DNA of 64,000 bases from UBA1413 sp964552955 (GTDB lineage Bacteria > Bacteroidota > Bacteroidia > Bacteroidales > Prolixibacteraceae). A program made the position numbers and the translations under genes. How positions within the stretch are numbered: position 1 is the stretch's first letter; the number at the start of each line of letters is the position of its first letter. A model generated the notes under the pieces. It was not told where the DNA came from, made no database searches, and worked only from the letters and a program-made list of their open reading frames with translations. The DNA lies in the NCBI GenBank assembly GCA_964552955.1, contig CAZKIU010000003.1, forward strand, positions 1 through 64,000, read 5' to 3'. This document shows positions 28,202 to 36,014 of this stretch, piece after piece.

Positions 28202-28624
28202 CTAGGAAGGATCCTTGAACTCTCCCATGATCTGAATGCGGACATCCGCAACACGGAACCCGGGAATCTCTTTCCTGCTGAAATAAGCCTCAATCCACTG
28301 GTTCAGCTCATCATCATAATAATCCTCTATTCTTCCGGAACCTACACCGTACAGATGATGATGCTTCTCCGTGAACGCATCATAACGCATGATATCGCCA
28401 TCAGACTTCACCTTCTGAATAATCCCCTTCTCCACAAAGGTCTCAAGCGTGTTGTAGACCGTCCCTACCGCTATGTTGGGATACCGCTCCCTCACAAATT
28501 CAATGATTTGCTCCGCCGTCGGATGATCTCTGCGATTCACAATCGCATCATATACAGCCAACCGCTGAGGAGTAATCTTCAAACCATGCCTGGGTAGTAT
28601 TTCCCGGATACTTCTGGATTCCAT
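28202..28624 (-). CDS. Fur-family transcriptional regulator (PerR-like), lacking CxxC zinc motifs
   Basis: 140 residues. A winged-helix DNA-binding domain (~1-80) has ITPQRLAVYDAI and VGTVYNTLETF; the dimerisation and metal-binding domain has HHHLY (88-92). His34, Asp82, the His cluster and Asp101 match positions used by PerR for its regulatory metal. The two CxxC motifs that hold structural zinc in most Fur/PerR proteins are absent: the first is replaced by GVGSG and the protein ends before the second. Neighbours (peroxiredoxin, two superoxide dismutases) point to peroxide-responsive repression, with probable autoregulation. Confidence 0.9.
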   Translation of the reverse strand: MESRSIREILPRHGLKITPQRLAVYDAIVNRRDHPTAEQIIEFVRERYPNIAVGTVYNTLETFVEKGIIQKVKSDGDIMRYDAFTEKHHHLYGVGSGRIEDYYDDELNQWIEAYFSRKEIPGFRVADVRIQIMGEFKDPS

Positions 28625-28629
28625 TCTCC

Positions 28630-28671
28630 TAAATAAGAATTATTACTATTTAAAATTTCGATACAAATATA
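28630..28671 (-). promoter_or_regulatory. Candidate promoter and operator of the PerR-like gene
   Basis: On the minus strand TATATTTG (28664-28671) matches the Bacteroidota -7 consensus exactly. Between it and the start codon, TAAATA and TATTTA (28630-28635, 28647-28652) flank an AT-rich core, resembling the AT-rich imperfect palindromes bound by Fur/PerR proteins. This supports autoregulation. Confidence 0.45.
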
Positions 28672-28824
28672 ATCAAATTCCCCCATCATTACCGTTAATA
28701 ATTGTGAAATAAGATTTATTCCTGATTAAAATTATGGTCAGGAAGGAATCAGGAAAGCTCAAAAACATTTTCTGCCTGGTTTTGTTATAGGACATAAAGA
28801 TGTTTAATTATTAATTTTAGGAAT

Positions 28825-29424
28825 ATGTCATTTGAATTACCACGTTTAACGTATGCTTACACCGCCTTGGAGCCTTACATTGATGCCCGCACCATGGAGA
28901 TTCACCACACGAAGCATCATGGGGCCTACACGGCCAATTTGAACAATGCGCTGCATGGGGGAGCATGGGAAGGAAAAACGATTGAAGAAATATTAGCCTC
29001 TGCCGGAACGATTTCGGCAGCAGTGCGCAACAACGGGGGTGGATTTTACAACCACAACCTGTACTGGGAGATCCTGGCTCCCGGAGGGGCACGGCAGCCT
29101 GAGGGCGTCTTGTTGGATGCCATCCACGACGCTTTTGGCTCTGTAGCCGCATTGAAAGAGGCTTTTGCCAAAGCAGCGGTGACCCGTTTCGGGTCTGGTT
29201 GGGCCTGGTTGCTGCTTCAGGACAACAAACTGGTGGTATCTTCTACACCCAACCAGGATAATCCGCTGATGGATGTTGCAGAGGTCAAAGGCCGACCCAT
29301 TCTGGGCATTGATGTGTGGGAACACGCCTATTATCTTAACTACCAGAACCGGCGGCCTGATTATGTAGAAGCCTTTTGGTCACTGATCAATTGGGATGAG
29401 GTGGCCAGGAAGTTCAATGGTTAG
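28825..29424 (+). CDS. sodA: Superoxide dismutase, Mn-type signature
   Basis: 199 residues covering the whole Fe/Mn superoxide dismutase fold. Metal ligands are in MEIHHTKHH, YNHNLYW and DVWEHAYY. The metal-discriminating positions are Mn-like: NNGGGFYNHN in the active-site helix and the outer-sphere Gln in TPNQDNPLMD, both as in E. coli SodA. It converts superoxide to peroxide and oxygen in the cytoplasm. It is divergent from the PerR-like gene, with 200 bp between them, and is followed by its own terminator. Family certain; metal preference inferred from residues, and cambialistic activity is possible as in other Bacteroidota. Confidence 0.95.
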   Translation: MSFELPRLTYAYTALEPYIDARTMEIHHTKHHGAYTANLNNALHGGAWEGKTIEEILASAGTISAAVRNNGGGFYNHNLYWEILAPGGARQPEGVLLDAIHDAFGSVAALKEAFAKAAVTRFGSGWAWLLLQDNKLVVSSTPNQDNPLMDVAEVKGRPILGIDVWEHAYYLNYQNRRPDYVEAFWSLINWDEVARKFNG

Positions 29425-29440
29425 TTGATTTTTGGTTTTT

Positions 29441-29469
29441 CCCCGGAGCCAACGCTCCGGGGTTTTTAT
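29441..29469 (+). terminator. Terminator of the first superoxide dismutase gene
   Basis: CCCCGGAGC-CAA-CGCTCCGGGG forms a strong hairpin followed by TTTTTATTTT, 16 bp after the stop. The two dismutase genes are therefore largely separate transcripts. Confidence 0.92.
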
Positions 29470-29536
29470 TTTGCCGAATTTTTCCCTTAAATTTACTATC
29501 CGAAAACCACTTCTATTAACCTTTAAAAATTCGGAT

Positions 29537-30118
29537 ATGGCATTTTCATTACCGGCATTACCCTATGCCATGGATGCGCTGGAGCCTTACATCAGCGCGG
29601 TCACCCTGGGATTTCACCATGGGAAGCACCATCAGGCTTACGTTAACAATGTCAACAGTCTTATTCAGGGCACTCCATTTGAAGAGGCCTCGCTGGAGCA
29701 GATCATCCTGAAGGCCGAAGGGGGGATCTTCAACAACGGAGCGCAAGTCTTCAACCACACCTTTTATTTTGAGCAATTCTCACCCGAAGGATGCCGCGAA
29801 CCCAAGGGGGCTCTGAAGGAGGCCCTAGAAAGGGATTTTGGCTCCGTCGAGGAGTTTACAGCCCTGTTTAACAAGGCTGCCACCACCCTTTTCGGGTCGG
29901 GTTGGGCCTGGCTGGTACAAAACCAGCAGGGTCACCTGGAAATCGTTCAGACCTCCAATGCCGGCTGCCCGCTGCGCGAGGGTAAAAAGCCCCTGCTCAC
30001 CTGCGATGTCTGGGAACACGCCTACTATCTCGACAAACAGAACCTCCGGCCTAAATACATCGAGGATTTCTGGAAAGTGGTCGACTGGAAAGTCATTTCA
30101 GAGCGCTTCGCCGGCTAA
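29537..30118 (+). CDS. sodB: Superoxide dismutase, Fe-type signature
   Basis: 193 residues from ATG 29537, where family similarity begins (MAFSLPALPYAMDALEPYI). Ligand motifs are LGFHHGKHH, FNHTFYF and DVWEHAYYL. Discriminating residues are Fe-like: the active-site Gln in NGAQVFNHTFY and SNAGCPL in place of the Mn-type NQDxP, both as in E. coli SodB. It lies directly downstream of the Mn-type gene but after a terminator. A 16-bp minisatellite with an assembly gap follows. Why the genome keeps both types side by side is discussed in the findings. Confidence 0.95.
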   Translation: MAFSLPALPYAMDALEPYISAVTLGFHHGKHHQAYVNNVNSLIQGTPFEEASLEQIILKAEGGIFNNGAQVFNHTFYFEQFSPEGCREPKGALKEALERDFGSVEEFTALFNKAATTLFGSGWAWLVQNQQGHLEIVQTSNAGCPLREGKKPLLTCDVWEHAYYLDKQNLRPKYIEDFWKVVDWKVISERFAG

Positions 30119-30164
30119 GGCGGTTCAGGTCGTCGCCTACCCTCCCCGGATAGAGCCCTCCAAC

Positions 30165-30338
30165 GGAACTGGCCTCCATTGGAACTGGCCTCCACTGGGA
30201 CTGGCCTCCNNNNNNNNNNNNNNNNNNNNNNNNNNNNNNNNNNNNNNNNNNNNNNNNNNNNNNNNNNNNNNNNNNNNNNNNNNNNNNNNNNNNNNNNNNN
30301 NNNNNNNNNACTGGCCTCCACTGGGACTGGCCTCCCCG
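30165..30338. repeat. 16-bp minisatellite interrupted by an assembly gap
   Basis: Tandem units of the form GGAACTGGCCTCCATT start at 30165, 30181 and 30197 and resume after the 100-N gap (30210-30309), ending at 30338. The 26 bp before the gap are identical to the 26 bp after it. The true repeat number is unknown; the assembler evidently could not resolve it. Confidence 0.9.
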
Positions 30339-30409
30339 GAAAGGATAATCAACCCGCTCACACAGAAACTCAGTTTATTGAATCATCACCATTAATAAAT
30401 TTAACAACC

Positions 30410-30586
30410 ATGAGTGCAGAAAAAGTTCTGGAAGTATTGAAAAATGCCGGAAAGGCATTGAAAGCCGGAGAAATAGCCGAAGCCGCAGGCCTCGACAAAA
30501 AAGAGGTGGACAAGGCCATGAAAACCCTAAAAACCGAGGGAAAGATCACATCACCCAAAATGTGCTACTGGGAACCCGCTAAATAA
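30410..30586 (+). CDS. Small winged-helix-like protein (58 aa)
   Basis: Starts at ATG 30410 (MSAEKVLEVLKNAGKALKAG) after an AACAACC leader. The pattern KAGEIAEAAGLDKKEVDKAM followed by LKTEGKITSP reads as a helix-turn-helix plus a short wing, as in MarR-like or DprA-type winged-helix modules. It is highly charged with many lysines, so it may bind nucleic acid. It probably has its own promoter because the minisatellite separates it from the dismutase. Terminator hairpin at 30701. Function not established. Confidence 0.7.
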   Translation: MSAEKVLEVLKNAGKALKAGEIAEAAGLDKKEVDKAMKTLKTEGKITSPKMCYWEPAK

Positions 30587-30700
30587 GAGCGCCGGAGCCC
30601 GACGGGACCCCACAACAGGGGTTGTTTGGTGCACCGCCTGGTGAAGGAGTGTTCTCCAGTGCGCCCCTTGCTGAGTCCTGGTCAGCCGGGGAACAGGCAT

Positions 30701-30739
30701 AAAAAATCCTGCAGAAAGTTGTTTTCTGCAGGATTTTTA
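30701..30739. terminator. Bidirectional terminator
   Basis: AAAAATCCTGCAGAAA and TTTCTGCAGGATTTTT form a long perfect stem around a small loop, with A-tract and T-tract on both sides. It serves the small winged-helix gene (plus strand) and the xyl operon end (minus strand, stop at 30761). Confidence 0.92.
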
Positions 30740-30760
30740 TGTTGTAAAGAACTGTAAAGA

Positions 30761-32146
30761 CTATTTTTCCTTCTTCCAGAGGGCTTCCATCTCCTCGAGG
30801 GTTTTTCCCTTGGTTTCAGGCACCATGCGCCAGACAAAGAAAAAGGAGAGCAGGCTCATCAGTCCGTAGAAGCTGTAAGTCATTCCACCGCTAAACTCCA
30901 TCATGGCCGGGTAGGTCGAAGAAATGAAGTAGTTGGCGGCCCACTGTGCAGCCACGGCAATAGCGATAGCCCTGCCCCTGATCTTGTTGGGAAAGATCTC
31001 CGAAATCAGCACCCAGGTAATCGGCCCCCACGACATCATGAAGGAAGCCGTATAGATGATGATAAACACAAGGGTACTGATGCCGATGACCTTGAAGAAA
31101 GCGAGGCCACCGATGGCAAACATCCCGATCGCCATCCCGAGGGAGCCGATCATCAACAGGATTTTCCTCCCATATTTATCGACGGTCACAATAGCCAGAA
31201 CTGTAAAGATGACATTGACCAGTCCCATGACCACCGTCTGAAGCATGGAAGCATCCTTGGCAGCGCCCATGCTTTCAAAGATCCGGGGAGCATAGTAAAG
31301 GGCCACGTTGATCCCCACGAACTGCTGGAATACCGAGAGCAGGATCCCGATGAGGATGACCACCTTCCCATAGGAGAAGAGTTTTTCGGAAGCTGCCTCC
31401 ACCGAATGCTTGATATCCTTGAAGATGACCTTGGCCTGGGTGGCTCCGTTGATGCGGGTCAGGATATTCAGGGCTTTCTCGTCGCGGTTGGTCAGGGCCA
31501 GGTAACGCGGCGTCTCCGGAACAAGGAATAGCAACAAACCAAAGAGTCCGGCAGGGATGGCCTCTGAGATAAACATCAACCGCCAACCTGTGGTGTTGAT
31601 ATACTCCAGCGACTGACCGCGGGCAATGCCGTAGTTGACGAAATAAACCACCAGCATTCCAAAGATAATAGCAAACTGGTTGATGGAAACCAGCCGGCCG
31701 CGGATGTCGGCCGGTGCTATCTCCCCGATGTACATGGGACAAACAGCAGAGGCAAGCCCCACACCGATGCCCCCGATCACTCGGTAGAAATTGAACATCA
31801 GCAGCAGTCCCATGGATGGTTCTCCATGACGGAAAAACATAAACTCAGGGTATCCCGATCCCAGGGCGGAGAGAAAAAAGAGAACGGCAGCCACCATCAG
31901 TGATCGTTTCCGGCCCAGGCGTGAAGCCAGCCATCCCGATAGGATCCCCCCGATGATACAACCGATCAGGGCACTGGAAATGGTGGCCCCATGGGCCAGA
32001 GAACCCAATCCCAGAGGAGTAATCAGAAAATTCTGCACCGATTTCTCGGCTCCCGAGATCACCGCCGTGTCATAACCGAACAACAATCCCCCCAATGTAG
32101 CCACCAGGGTGATGGCGGTGATATAAACCATATTGCGTTCCTTCAT
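30761..32146 (-). CDS. xylE: Sugar porter MFS transporter, probable D-xylose:H+ symporter
   Basis: 461 residues from ATG 32146; ATG 32131, five codons later, has an AAGGA about 7 bp upstream and is an equally good start. Twelve hydrophobic helices. Sugar-porter signatures include ITLVATLGGLLFGYDTAVIS, SRLGRKRS, VPETPRYLA and PETKGKTLEEME. The N-terminal segment is very close to E. coli XylE. It imports xylose with protons across the inner membrane. It starts 4 bp after the xylA stop codon, making it the last gene of xylB-xylA-xylE. An upstream in-frame ATG lies inside xylA and is rejected. Confidence 0.92.
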   Translation of the reverse strand: MKERNMVYITAITLVATLGGLLFGYDTAVISGAEKSVQNFLITPLGLGSLAHGATISSALIGCIIGGILSGWLASRLGRKRSLMVAAVLFFLSALGSGYPEFMFFRHGEPSMGLLLMFNFYRVIGGIGVGLASAVCPMYIGEIAPADIRGRLVSINQFAIIFGMLVVYFVNYGIARGQSLEYINTTGWRLMFISEAIPAGLFGLLLFLVPETPRYLALTNRDEKALNILTRINGATQAKVIFKDIKHSVEAASEKLFSYGKVVILIGILLSVFQQFVGINVALYYAPRIFESMGAAKDASMLQTVVMGLVNVIFTVLAIVTVDKYGRKILLMIGSLGMAIGMFAIGGLAFFKVIGISTLVFIIIYTASFMMSWGPITWVLISEIFPNKIRGRAIAIAVAAQWAANYFISSTYPAMMEFSGGMTYSFYGLMSLLSFFFVWRMVPETKGKTLEEMEALWKKEK

Positions 32147-32150
32147 CGGA

Positions 32151-33476
32151 TCAGATATAACTGCCGAGCAACTGTTCGAGCAATTCCTGCTTGCCGCTGA
32201 TCTGACGGGGTTCTCCCACCTCCTTGGCAATCTGGTACAAGTCAGTGAAGCTCAGTTTACCGGCTTCAAATTCTGCGCCTTTGCCCGAATCGTAGGAACT
32301 GTAACGGGCTTTTCTCCGCTGCAGATAATCCGACTGGTTCAGGATCTTGTCTGCAACCACCAGTCCGCGGGCGAAGACATCCATCCCCGAAATGTGGGCA
32401 ATGAAGATATCTTCCAGATCGGTGGAATTGCGGCGGGTCTTGGCGTCAAAATTGATCCCTCCCTGGGTGAAACCACCGGCCTGGACGATTTCGAGCATCG
32501 CTTCGGTGATCTCGTAGATGTTGGTGGGGAACTCATCGGTATCCCAGCCGTTCTGGTAGTCTCCCTTGTTGGCATCGATCGACCCGAGCAATCCGGCATC
32601 GGCGGCAACTCGCAATTCATGGGCAAAGGTATGACCTGCCAGGGTGGCATGGTTCACTTCCACGTTAAGTTTGAAATCCTTGTCGAGGCCGTTCTTCCGC
32701 AGAAAACCTATCACCGTGGCCACATCAAAGTCATACTGGTGTTTAGTGGGTTCCATAGGCTTGGGTTCTACCAGGAAAGTGCCCTTGAATCCCTGCTTGC
32801 GGCCGTAATCACGGGCTGCCGAGAGGAACAATCCCATGTGTTCCAGTTCCCGTTTCATGTCGGTATTGTGCAGGCTCATATACCCTTCACGTCCTCCCCA
32901 GAAGACATAACCCGTTCCGCCAAGGGCAATAGTAGCCTCCATGGCATTTTTTACCTGGACTGCGGCATTGGTCAGTACATTAAAGTCGGGATTGGTGGAC
33001 GCACCGTTCATATAGCGGGGATTGCCAAAGACATTGGCTGTACCCCAAAGCAGTTTAACGCCCGTGGCTTCCTGACGCTCTTTGGCCAGTTCCACCATTT
33101 TCTCCAGCCGTTTCTCAATCTCAAAAACCGAACCATCGCCCACTACATCGGTATCATGGAAGCAGTAATAGGGGATGCCTATTTTAGTGATGAACTCGAA
33201 GGCGGCATCCATCCTGGCTTTGTTTTGATCCATCAGTTCAGCAGGGACGTCCCAGGGAAAGATCTGGGTGCCCGGTCCAAAGGGATCCCCACCTGTGCCA
33301 CAGAAGGTATGCCAGTAAGCCACCGCGAAGCGGAGGTGCTCCTTCATGGTCTTTCCGCCGATCAGGCGGTTCTCATCATACCATTTAAAAGCCAGCGGAT
33401 TGCGTGAATCAGGGCCTTCAAATTTTATTTTTCCGATGCCCGGAAAGAACTCTTTGTTTCCAACGAAATAGTTCAT
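32151..33476 (-). CDS. xylA: Xylose isomerase
   Basis: 441 residues, the usual length of class II xylose isomerases. Diagnostic motifs include FAVAYWHTFCGTGGDPFG, the active-site YVFWGGREGYM, LVEPKPMEPTKHQYDFD and NVEVNHATLAGHTF. It is a metal-dependent (Mg/Mn) TIM barrel that interconverts D-xylose and D-xylulose in the cytoplasm; it often also acts on glucose. The middle gene of the xyl operon: 79 bp after xylB and 4 bp before the transporter. A long antisense open frame on the plus strand is a codon-composition shadow. Confidence 0.98.
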   Translation of the reverse strand: MNYFVGNKEFFPGIGKIKFEGPDSRNPLAFKWYDENRLIGGKTMKEHLRFAVAYWHTFCGTGGDPFGPGTQIFPWDVPAELMDQNKARMDAAFEFITKIGIPYYCFHDTDVVGDGSVFEIEKRLEKMVELAKERQEATGVKLLWGTANVFGNPRYMNGASTNPDFNVLTNAAVQVKNAMEATIALGGTGYVFWGGREGYMSLHNTDMKRELEHMGLFLSAARDYGRKQGFKGTFLVEPKPMEPTKHQYDFDVATVIGFLRKNGLDKDFKLNVEVNHATLAGHTFAHELRVAADAGLLGSIDANKGDYQNGWDTDEFPTNIYEITEAMLEIVQAGGFTQGGINFDAKTRRNSTDLEDIFIAHISGMDVFARGLVVADKILNQSDYLQRRKARYSSYDSGKGAEFEAGKLSFTDLYQIAKEVGEPRQISGKQELLEQLLGSYI

Positions 33477-33555
33477 AATTAGATTTTTTAGTGATTATTG
33501 TTTGACTGTTAATTTCAGGGTGGACTGGGTTAGCCAGGGTAAGGAGCCCATTTCA

Positions 33556-35040
33556 TCAGGCCAGTTGGCCTTTCAAAACAGACAACCAGCGCTGGTAGGC
33601 GTCGTTCCACAGGGGTTGACGGGAGGGATCCGGTTCCACCGTATGCAATTTGCGGAGCGTTTTGAAGGCTTCGGCCGGGGAGGCGTAATAGCCTGAGCCT
33701 ATCCCAGCGCCTCTGGCGGCACCAGCGGCACCGTCGGTATTGTAGAGCTCTATAGCGGCGCCGGTAATCCCGGCCAGCGTTTCCCGGAAGAGGGGGCTCA
33801 GAAACATATTGGCTTTTCCTGCCCGGATCACCGAAGGCTCTATACCGGTAGCCCGCATGATGTCCATGCCATACTTGAAGGAGAAGACGATACCTTCCTG
33901 GGCGGCACGCAGCAGGTGACCCCGGTGATGGATGTTAAAATTCACGCCGCTCAAAAGGGCGCCGGTTTCGCGGTTCCCCAGGACCCGCTCGGCCCCGTTG
34001 CCAAAAGGCAGAAAGGTGACCCCTTCGGCTCCCGGGGGCACCTCTTCGGCCAGGCGGTTCATCTCCTCATAGGAGAGGGTGTTGCCCAGAACCCGCTTCA
34101 GCCATGAGTTGAGGATGCCTGTGCCATTGATGCAAAGGAGCACCCCCAGCCGGGGCTTCTCCCCACTATGGTTGACATGGGCAAAGGTATTAACGCGGGA
34201 GGCCGGGTCAAAGCGGATCTCCTCACTGACGCCGTAGACGACCCCGGAGGTTCCCGCGGTGGTGGCCACCTCACCGGGCTCCAAAACATTGAGCGACAAA
34301 GCATTGTTAGGCTGATCCCCAGCCCTGTAACTCACCATGGTGCCGGGAGCCAGCCCCAGTTCAGCAGCAGCAGCGGCCGTCAGCCGCCCCTGATCCCCGA
34401 AAGCAGGAACCAGCGGAGGCACCACCGACGCATCGAAACCATAGGTTTCGAGAAGGAGGGTGGCCAAGCTGTTGCGCCTGAAATCCCAGAGAATACCCTC
34501 GGAGAGCCCTCCCACGGTGGTCCGGGCTTCCCCGGTCATCCGCAGGGCGATATAATCGCCTGGCAACATGATCTTATCAAGCCGTTCATAGGCTGCCGGT
34601 TCATGTTCCTTCACCCACTTCAGCTTCGAGGCGGTAAAATTTCCGGGTGAATTGAGCAAATGCGAAAGACAGCGCTGCTCCCCGATGGCGGCAAATGCCG
34701 ACTCCCCGATGGCGGCAGCCCGGCTGTCACACCAGATAATGGAAGGCCTGATGACTTCCCCCTTGCGGTCTACCATGACCAGGCCATGCATCTGATAGGA
34801 GATCCCGATGGCCCCAATGGCTGCAGGATCCACCCCCGACACCGCCAGAACTTCGGCCAGCGCCAGCTTCAGATTGCTCCACCAGAGCTCAGGATCCTGT
34901 TCGGCCCACCCCTGCCGGGGGGCCATTATTTTCATCTCCTCCTTAGGATAAAATGCAGAGGCAGCCACCTCCCCCGTGTCGCCCTGCACCAGGGAGGCCT
35001 TCACAGAAGAACTGCCAATATCAAAGCCCAGTAGATACAT
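33556..35040 (-). CDS. xylB: Xylulokinase
   Basis: 494 residues of the FGGY kinase family. The N-terminal ATP-binding loop is MYLLGFDIGSSSVKASLV. Substrate-side motifs include GWAEQDPELWW and ISYQMHGLVMVD, and the C-terminal half has AAQEGIVFSFKYGMD, GKANMFLSPLFRETL and NTDGAAGAARGAG. It phosphorylates D-xylulose to xylulose 5-phosphate for the pentose phosphate pathway. First gene of the operon, with a candidate operator and -7 box 100 bp upstream. Confidence 0.97.
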   Translation of the reverse strand: MYLLGFDIGSSSVKASLVQGDTGEVAASAFYPKEEMKIMAPRQGWAEQDPELWWSNLKLALAEVLAVSGVDPAAIGAIGISYQMHGLVMVDRKGEVIRPSIIWCDSRAAAIGESAFAAIGEQRCLSHLLNSPGNFTASKLKWVKEHEPAAYERLDKIMLPGDYIALRMTGEARTTVGGLSEGILWDFRRNSLATLLLETYGFDASVVPPLVPAFGDQGRLTAAAAAELGLAPGTMVSYRAGDQPNNALSLNVLEPGEVATTAGTSGVVYGVSEEIRFDPASRVNTFAHVNHSGEKPRLGVLLCINGTGILNSWLKRVLGNTLSYEEMNRLAEEVPPGAEGVTFLPFGNGAERVLGNRETGALLSGVNFNIHHRGHLLRAAQEGIVFSFKYGMDIMRATGIEPSVIRAGKANMFLSPLFRETLAGITGAAIELYNTDGAAGAARGAGIGSGYYASPAEAFKTLRKLHTVEPDPSRQPLWNDAYQRWLSVLKGQLA

Positions 35041-35138
35041 GTAGTTTCAGTTGATTTAGTAAAAAATTAGGCCCGCAGGCTCCGTCACGATGAGCACTCC
35101 CTGCGGCAAAGCCGGCGGGGAGTCGGATCAGTGGATTT

Positions 35139-35167
35139 CAAAAGTAATTCATTTTTTGATTACTTTT
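35139..35167 (-). promoter_or_regulatory. Candidate xyl operon promoter with overlapping inverted-repeat operator
   Basis: On the minus strand TACTTTTG (35139-35146) matches the Bacteroidota -7 consensus TAnnTTTG exactly, 99 bp before xylB. AAAAGTAAT (35140-35148) and ATTACTTTT (35159-35167) form a perfect 9-bp inverted repeat with a 10-bp spacer that covers the -7 box. The geometry fits a repressor such as a xylose-responsive regulator. No xylR gene is in the window. Confidence 0.55.
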
Positions 35168-35316
35168 ACATACTTCCTGCATTAAATACAATAACTCATC
35201 ATTGGTGAGGAAGGGGTCGCGCCTGAAGCGGGAGGGACTCCGCGGGTGTGATGCATTTTGATCAGTTACACCCCTGGATAGCGCTGAAGAACAGATCACT
35301 AAAAACGCTGACATTA

Positions 35317-35904
35317 ATGAACATAGGGGAATTGATCAGGAAAAATCGCAGTTACAGGCGATTTGTGGAGTCAGAGAAGCTGACTGCCGGTCAGATGGTG
35401 AAATGGATTGACCAGGCCCGGTTTTCGGCCTCAGGCCGCAATATGCAGCCCCTCAAATATGCCATCAGTACCGATGCCGAATTAAACGGGGCCATTTTCC
35501 CCCATCTGGGGTGGGCGGGTTACCTCAAAACGTGGAAGGGGCCTGCCGAAGGAGAAAGGCCGGTGGCGTATATTGCCGTGCTGCACGATACCTCACTGAG
35601 CGACCACTATTTCTGCGATGATGGTATCGCCATCCAAAGCATTTTGCTGGGGGCCGTGGAAGAGGGCTACGGTGGTTGCATCCTTGGTTCAGTGAACCGC
35701 AAGGAGGTGGCCCACCTGCTGGGCCTCCCCGAACATCTTAAAATCCTCTGGGTGATCGCCCTGGGCAAACCCGCAGAAACCGTCGTCCTCCAAGACCTGG
35801 AGGGTGACGACATCCGCTACTGGCGAGATGAAGCCCAGGTCCACCATGTCCCCAAGAGAAAAACAGAAGAACTGATCTGGAGCATCAGGGCCTCTGAAAC
35901 CTGA
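35317..35904 (+). CDS. Nitroreductase family protein
   Basis: 195 residues from ATG 35317 (MNIGELIRKNRSYRRFVES). The in-frame extension to 35248 lacks family similarity. The FMN-binding signature RKNRSYRRF, the ARFSASGRNMQPLKY helix and AVEEGYGGCILGSV are characteristic of NAD(P)H-dependent nitroreductase/oxidoreductases, which are homodimers with two FMN. The physiological substrate is unknown. It is convergent with the proline dehydrogenase gene, and an assembly gap separates them. Confidence 0.92.
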   Translation: MNIGELIRKNRSYRRFVESEKLTAGQMVKWIDQARFSASGRNMQPLKYAISTDAELNGAIFPHLGWAGYLKTWKGPAEGERPVAYIAVLHDTSLSDHYFCDDGIAIQSILLGAVEEGYGGCILGSVNRKEVAHLLGLPEHLKILWVIALGKPAETVVLQDLEGDDIRYWRDEAQVHHVPKRKTEELIWSIRASET

Positions 35905-35911
35905 CCACGCC

Positions 35912-36011
35912 NNNNNNNNNNNNNNNNNNNNNNNNNNNNNNNNNNNNNNNNNNNNNNNNNNNNNNNNNNNNNNNNNNNNNNNNNNNNNNNNNNNNNNNNN
36001 NNNNNNNNNNN
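35912..36011. other. Assembly gap (100 N)
   Basis: Exactly 100 N between the nitroreductase stop (35904) and the proline dehydrogenase stop (36015). The flanks show no duplicated sequence or obvious repeat, so real sequence may be missing here. Confidence 0.9.
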
Positions 36012-36014
36012 TGA

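Noticed and set aside
32133..33407. A 424-codon open frame on the plus strand opposite xylA
   Set aside because: It lies fully antisense to a clear xylose isomerase gene, has no recognisable motifs, and reflects the codon pattern of the real gene.
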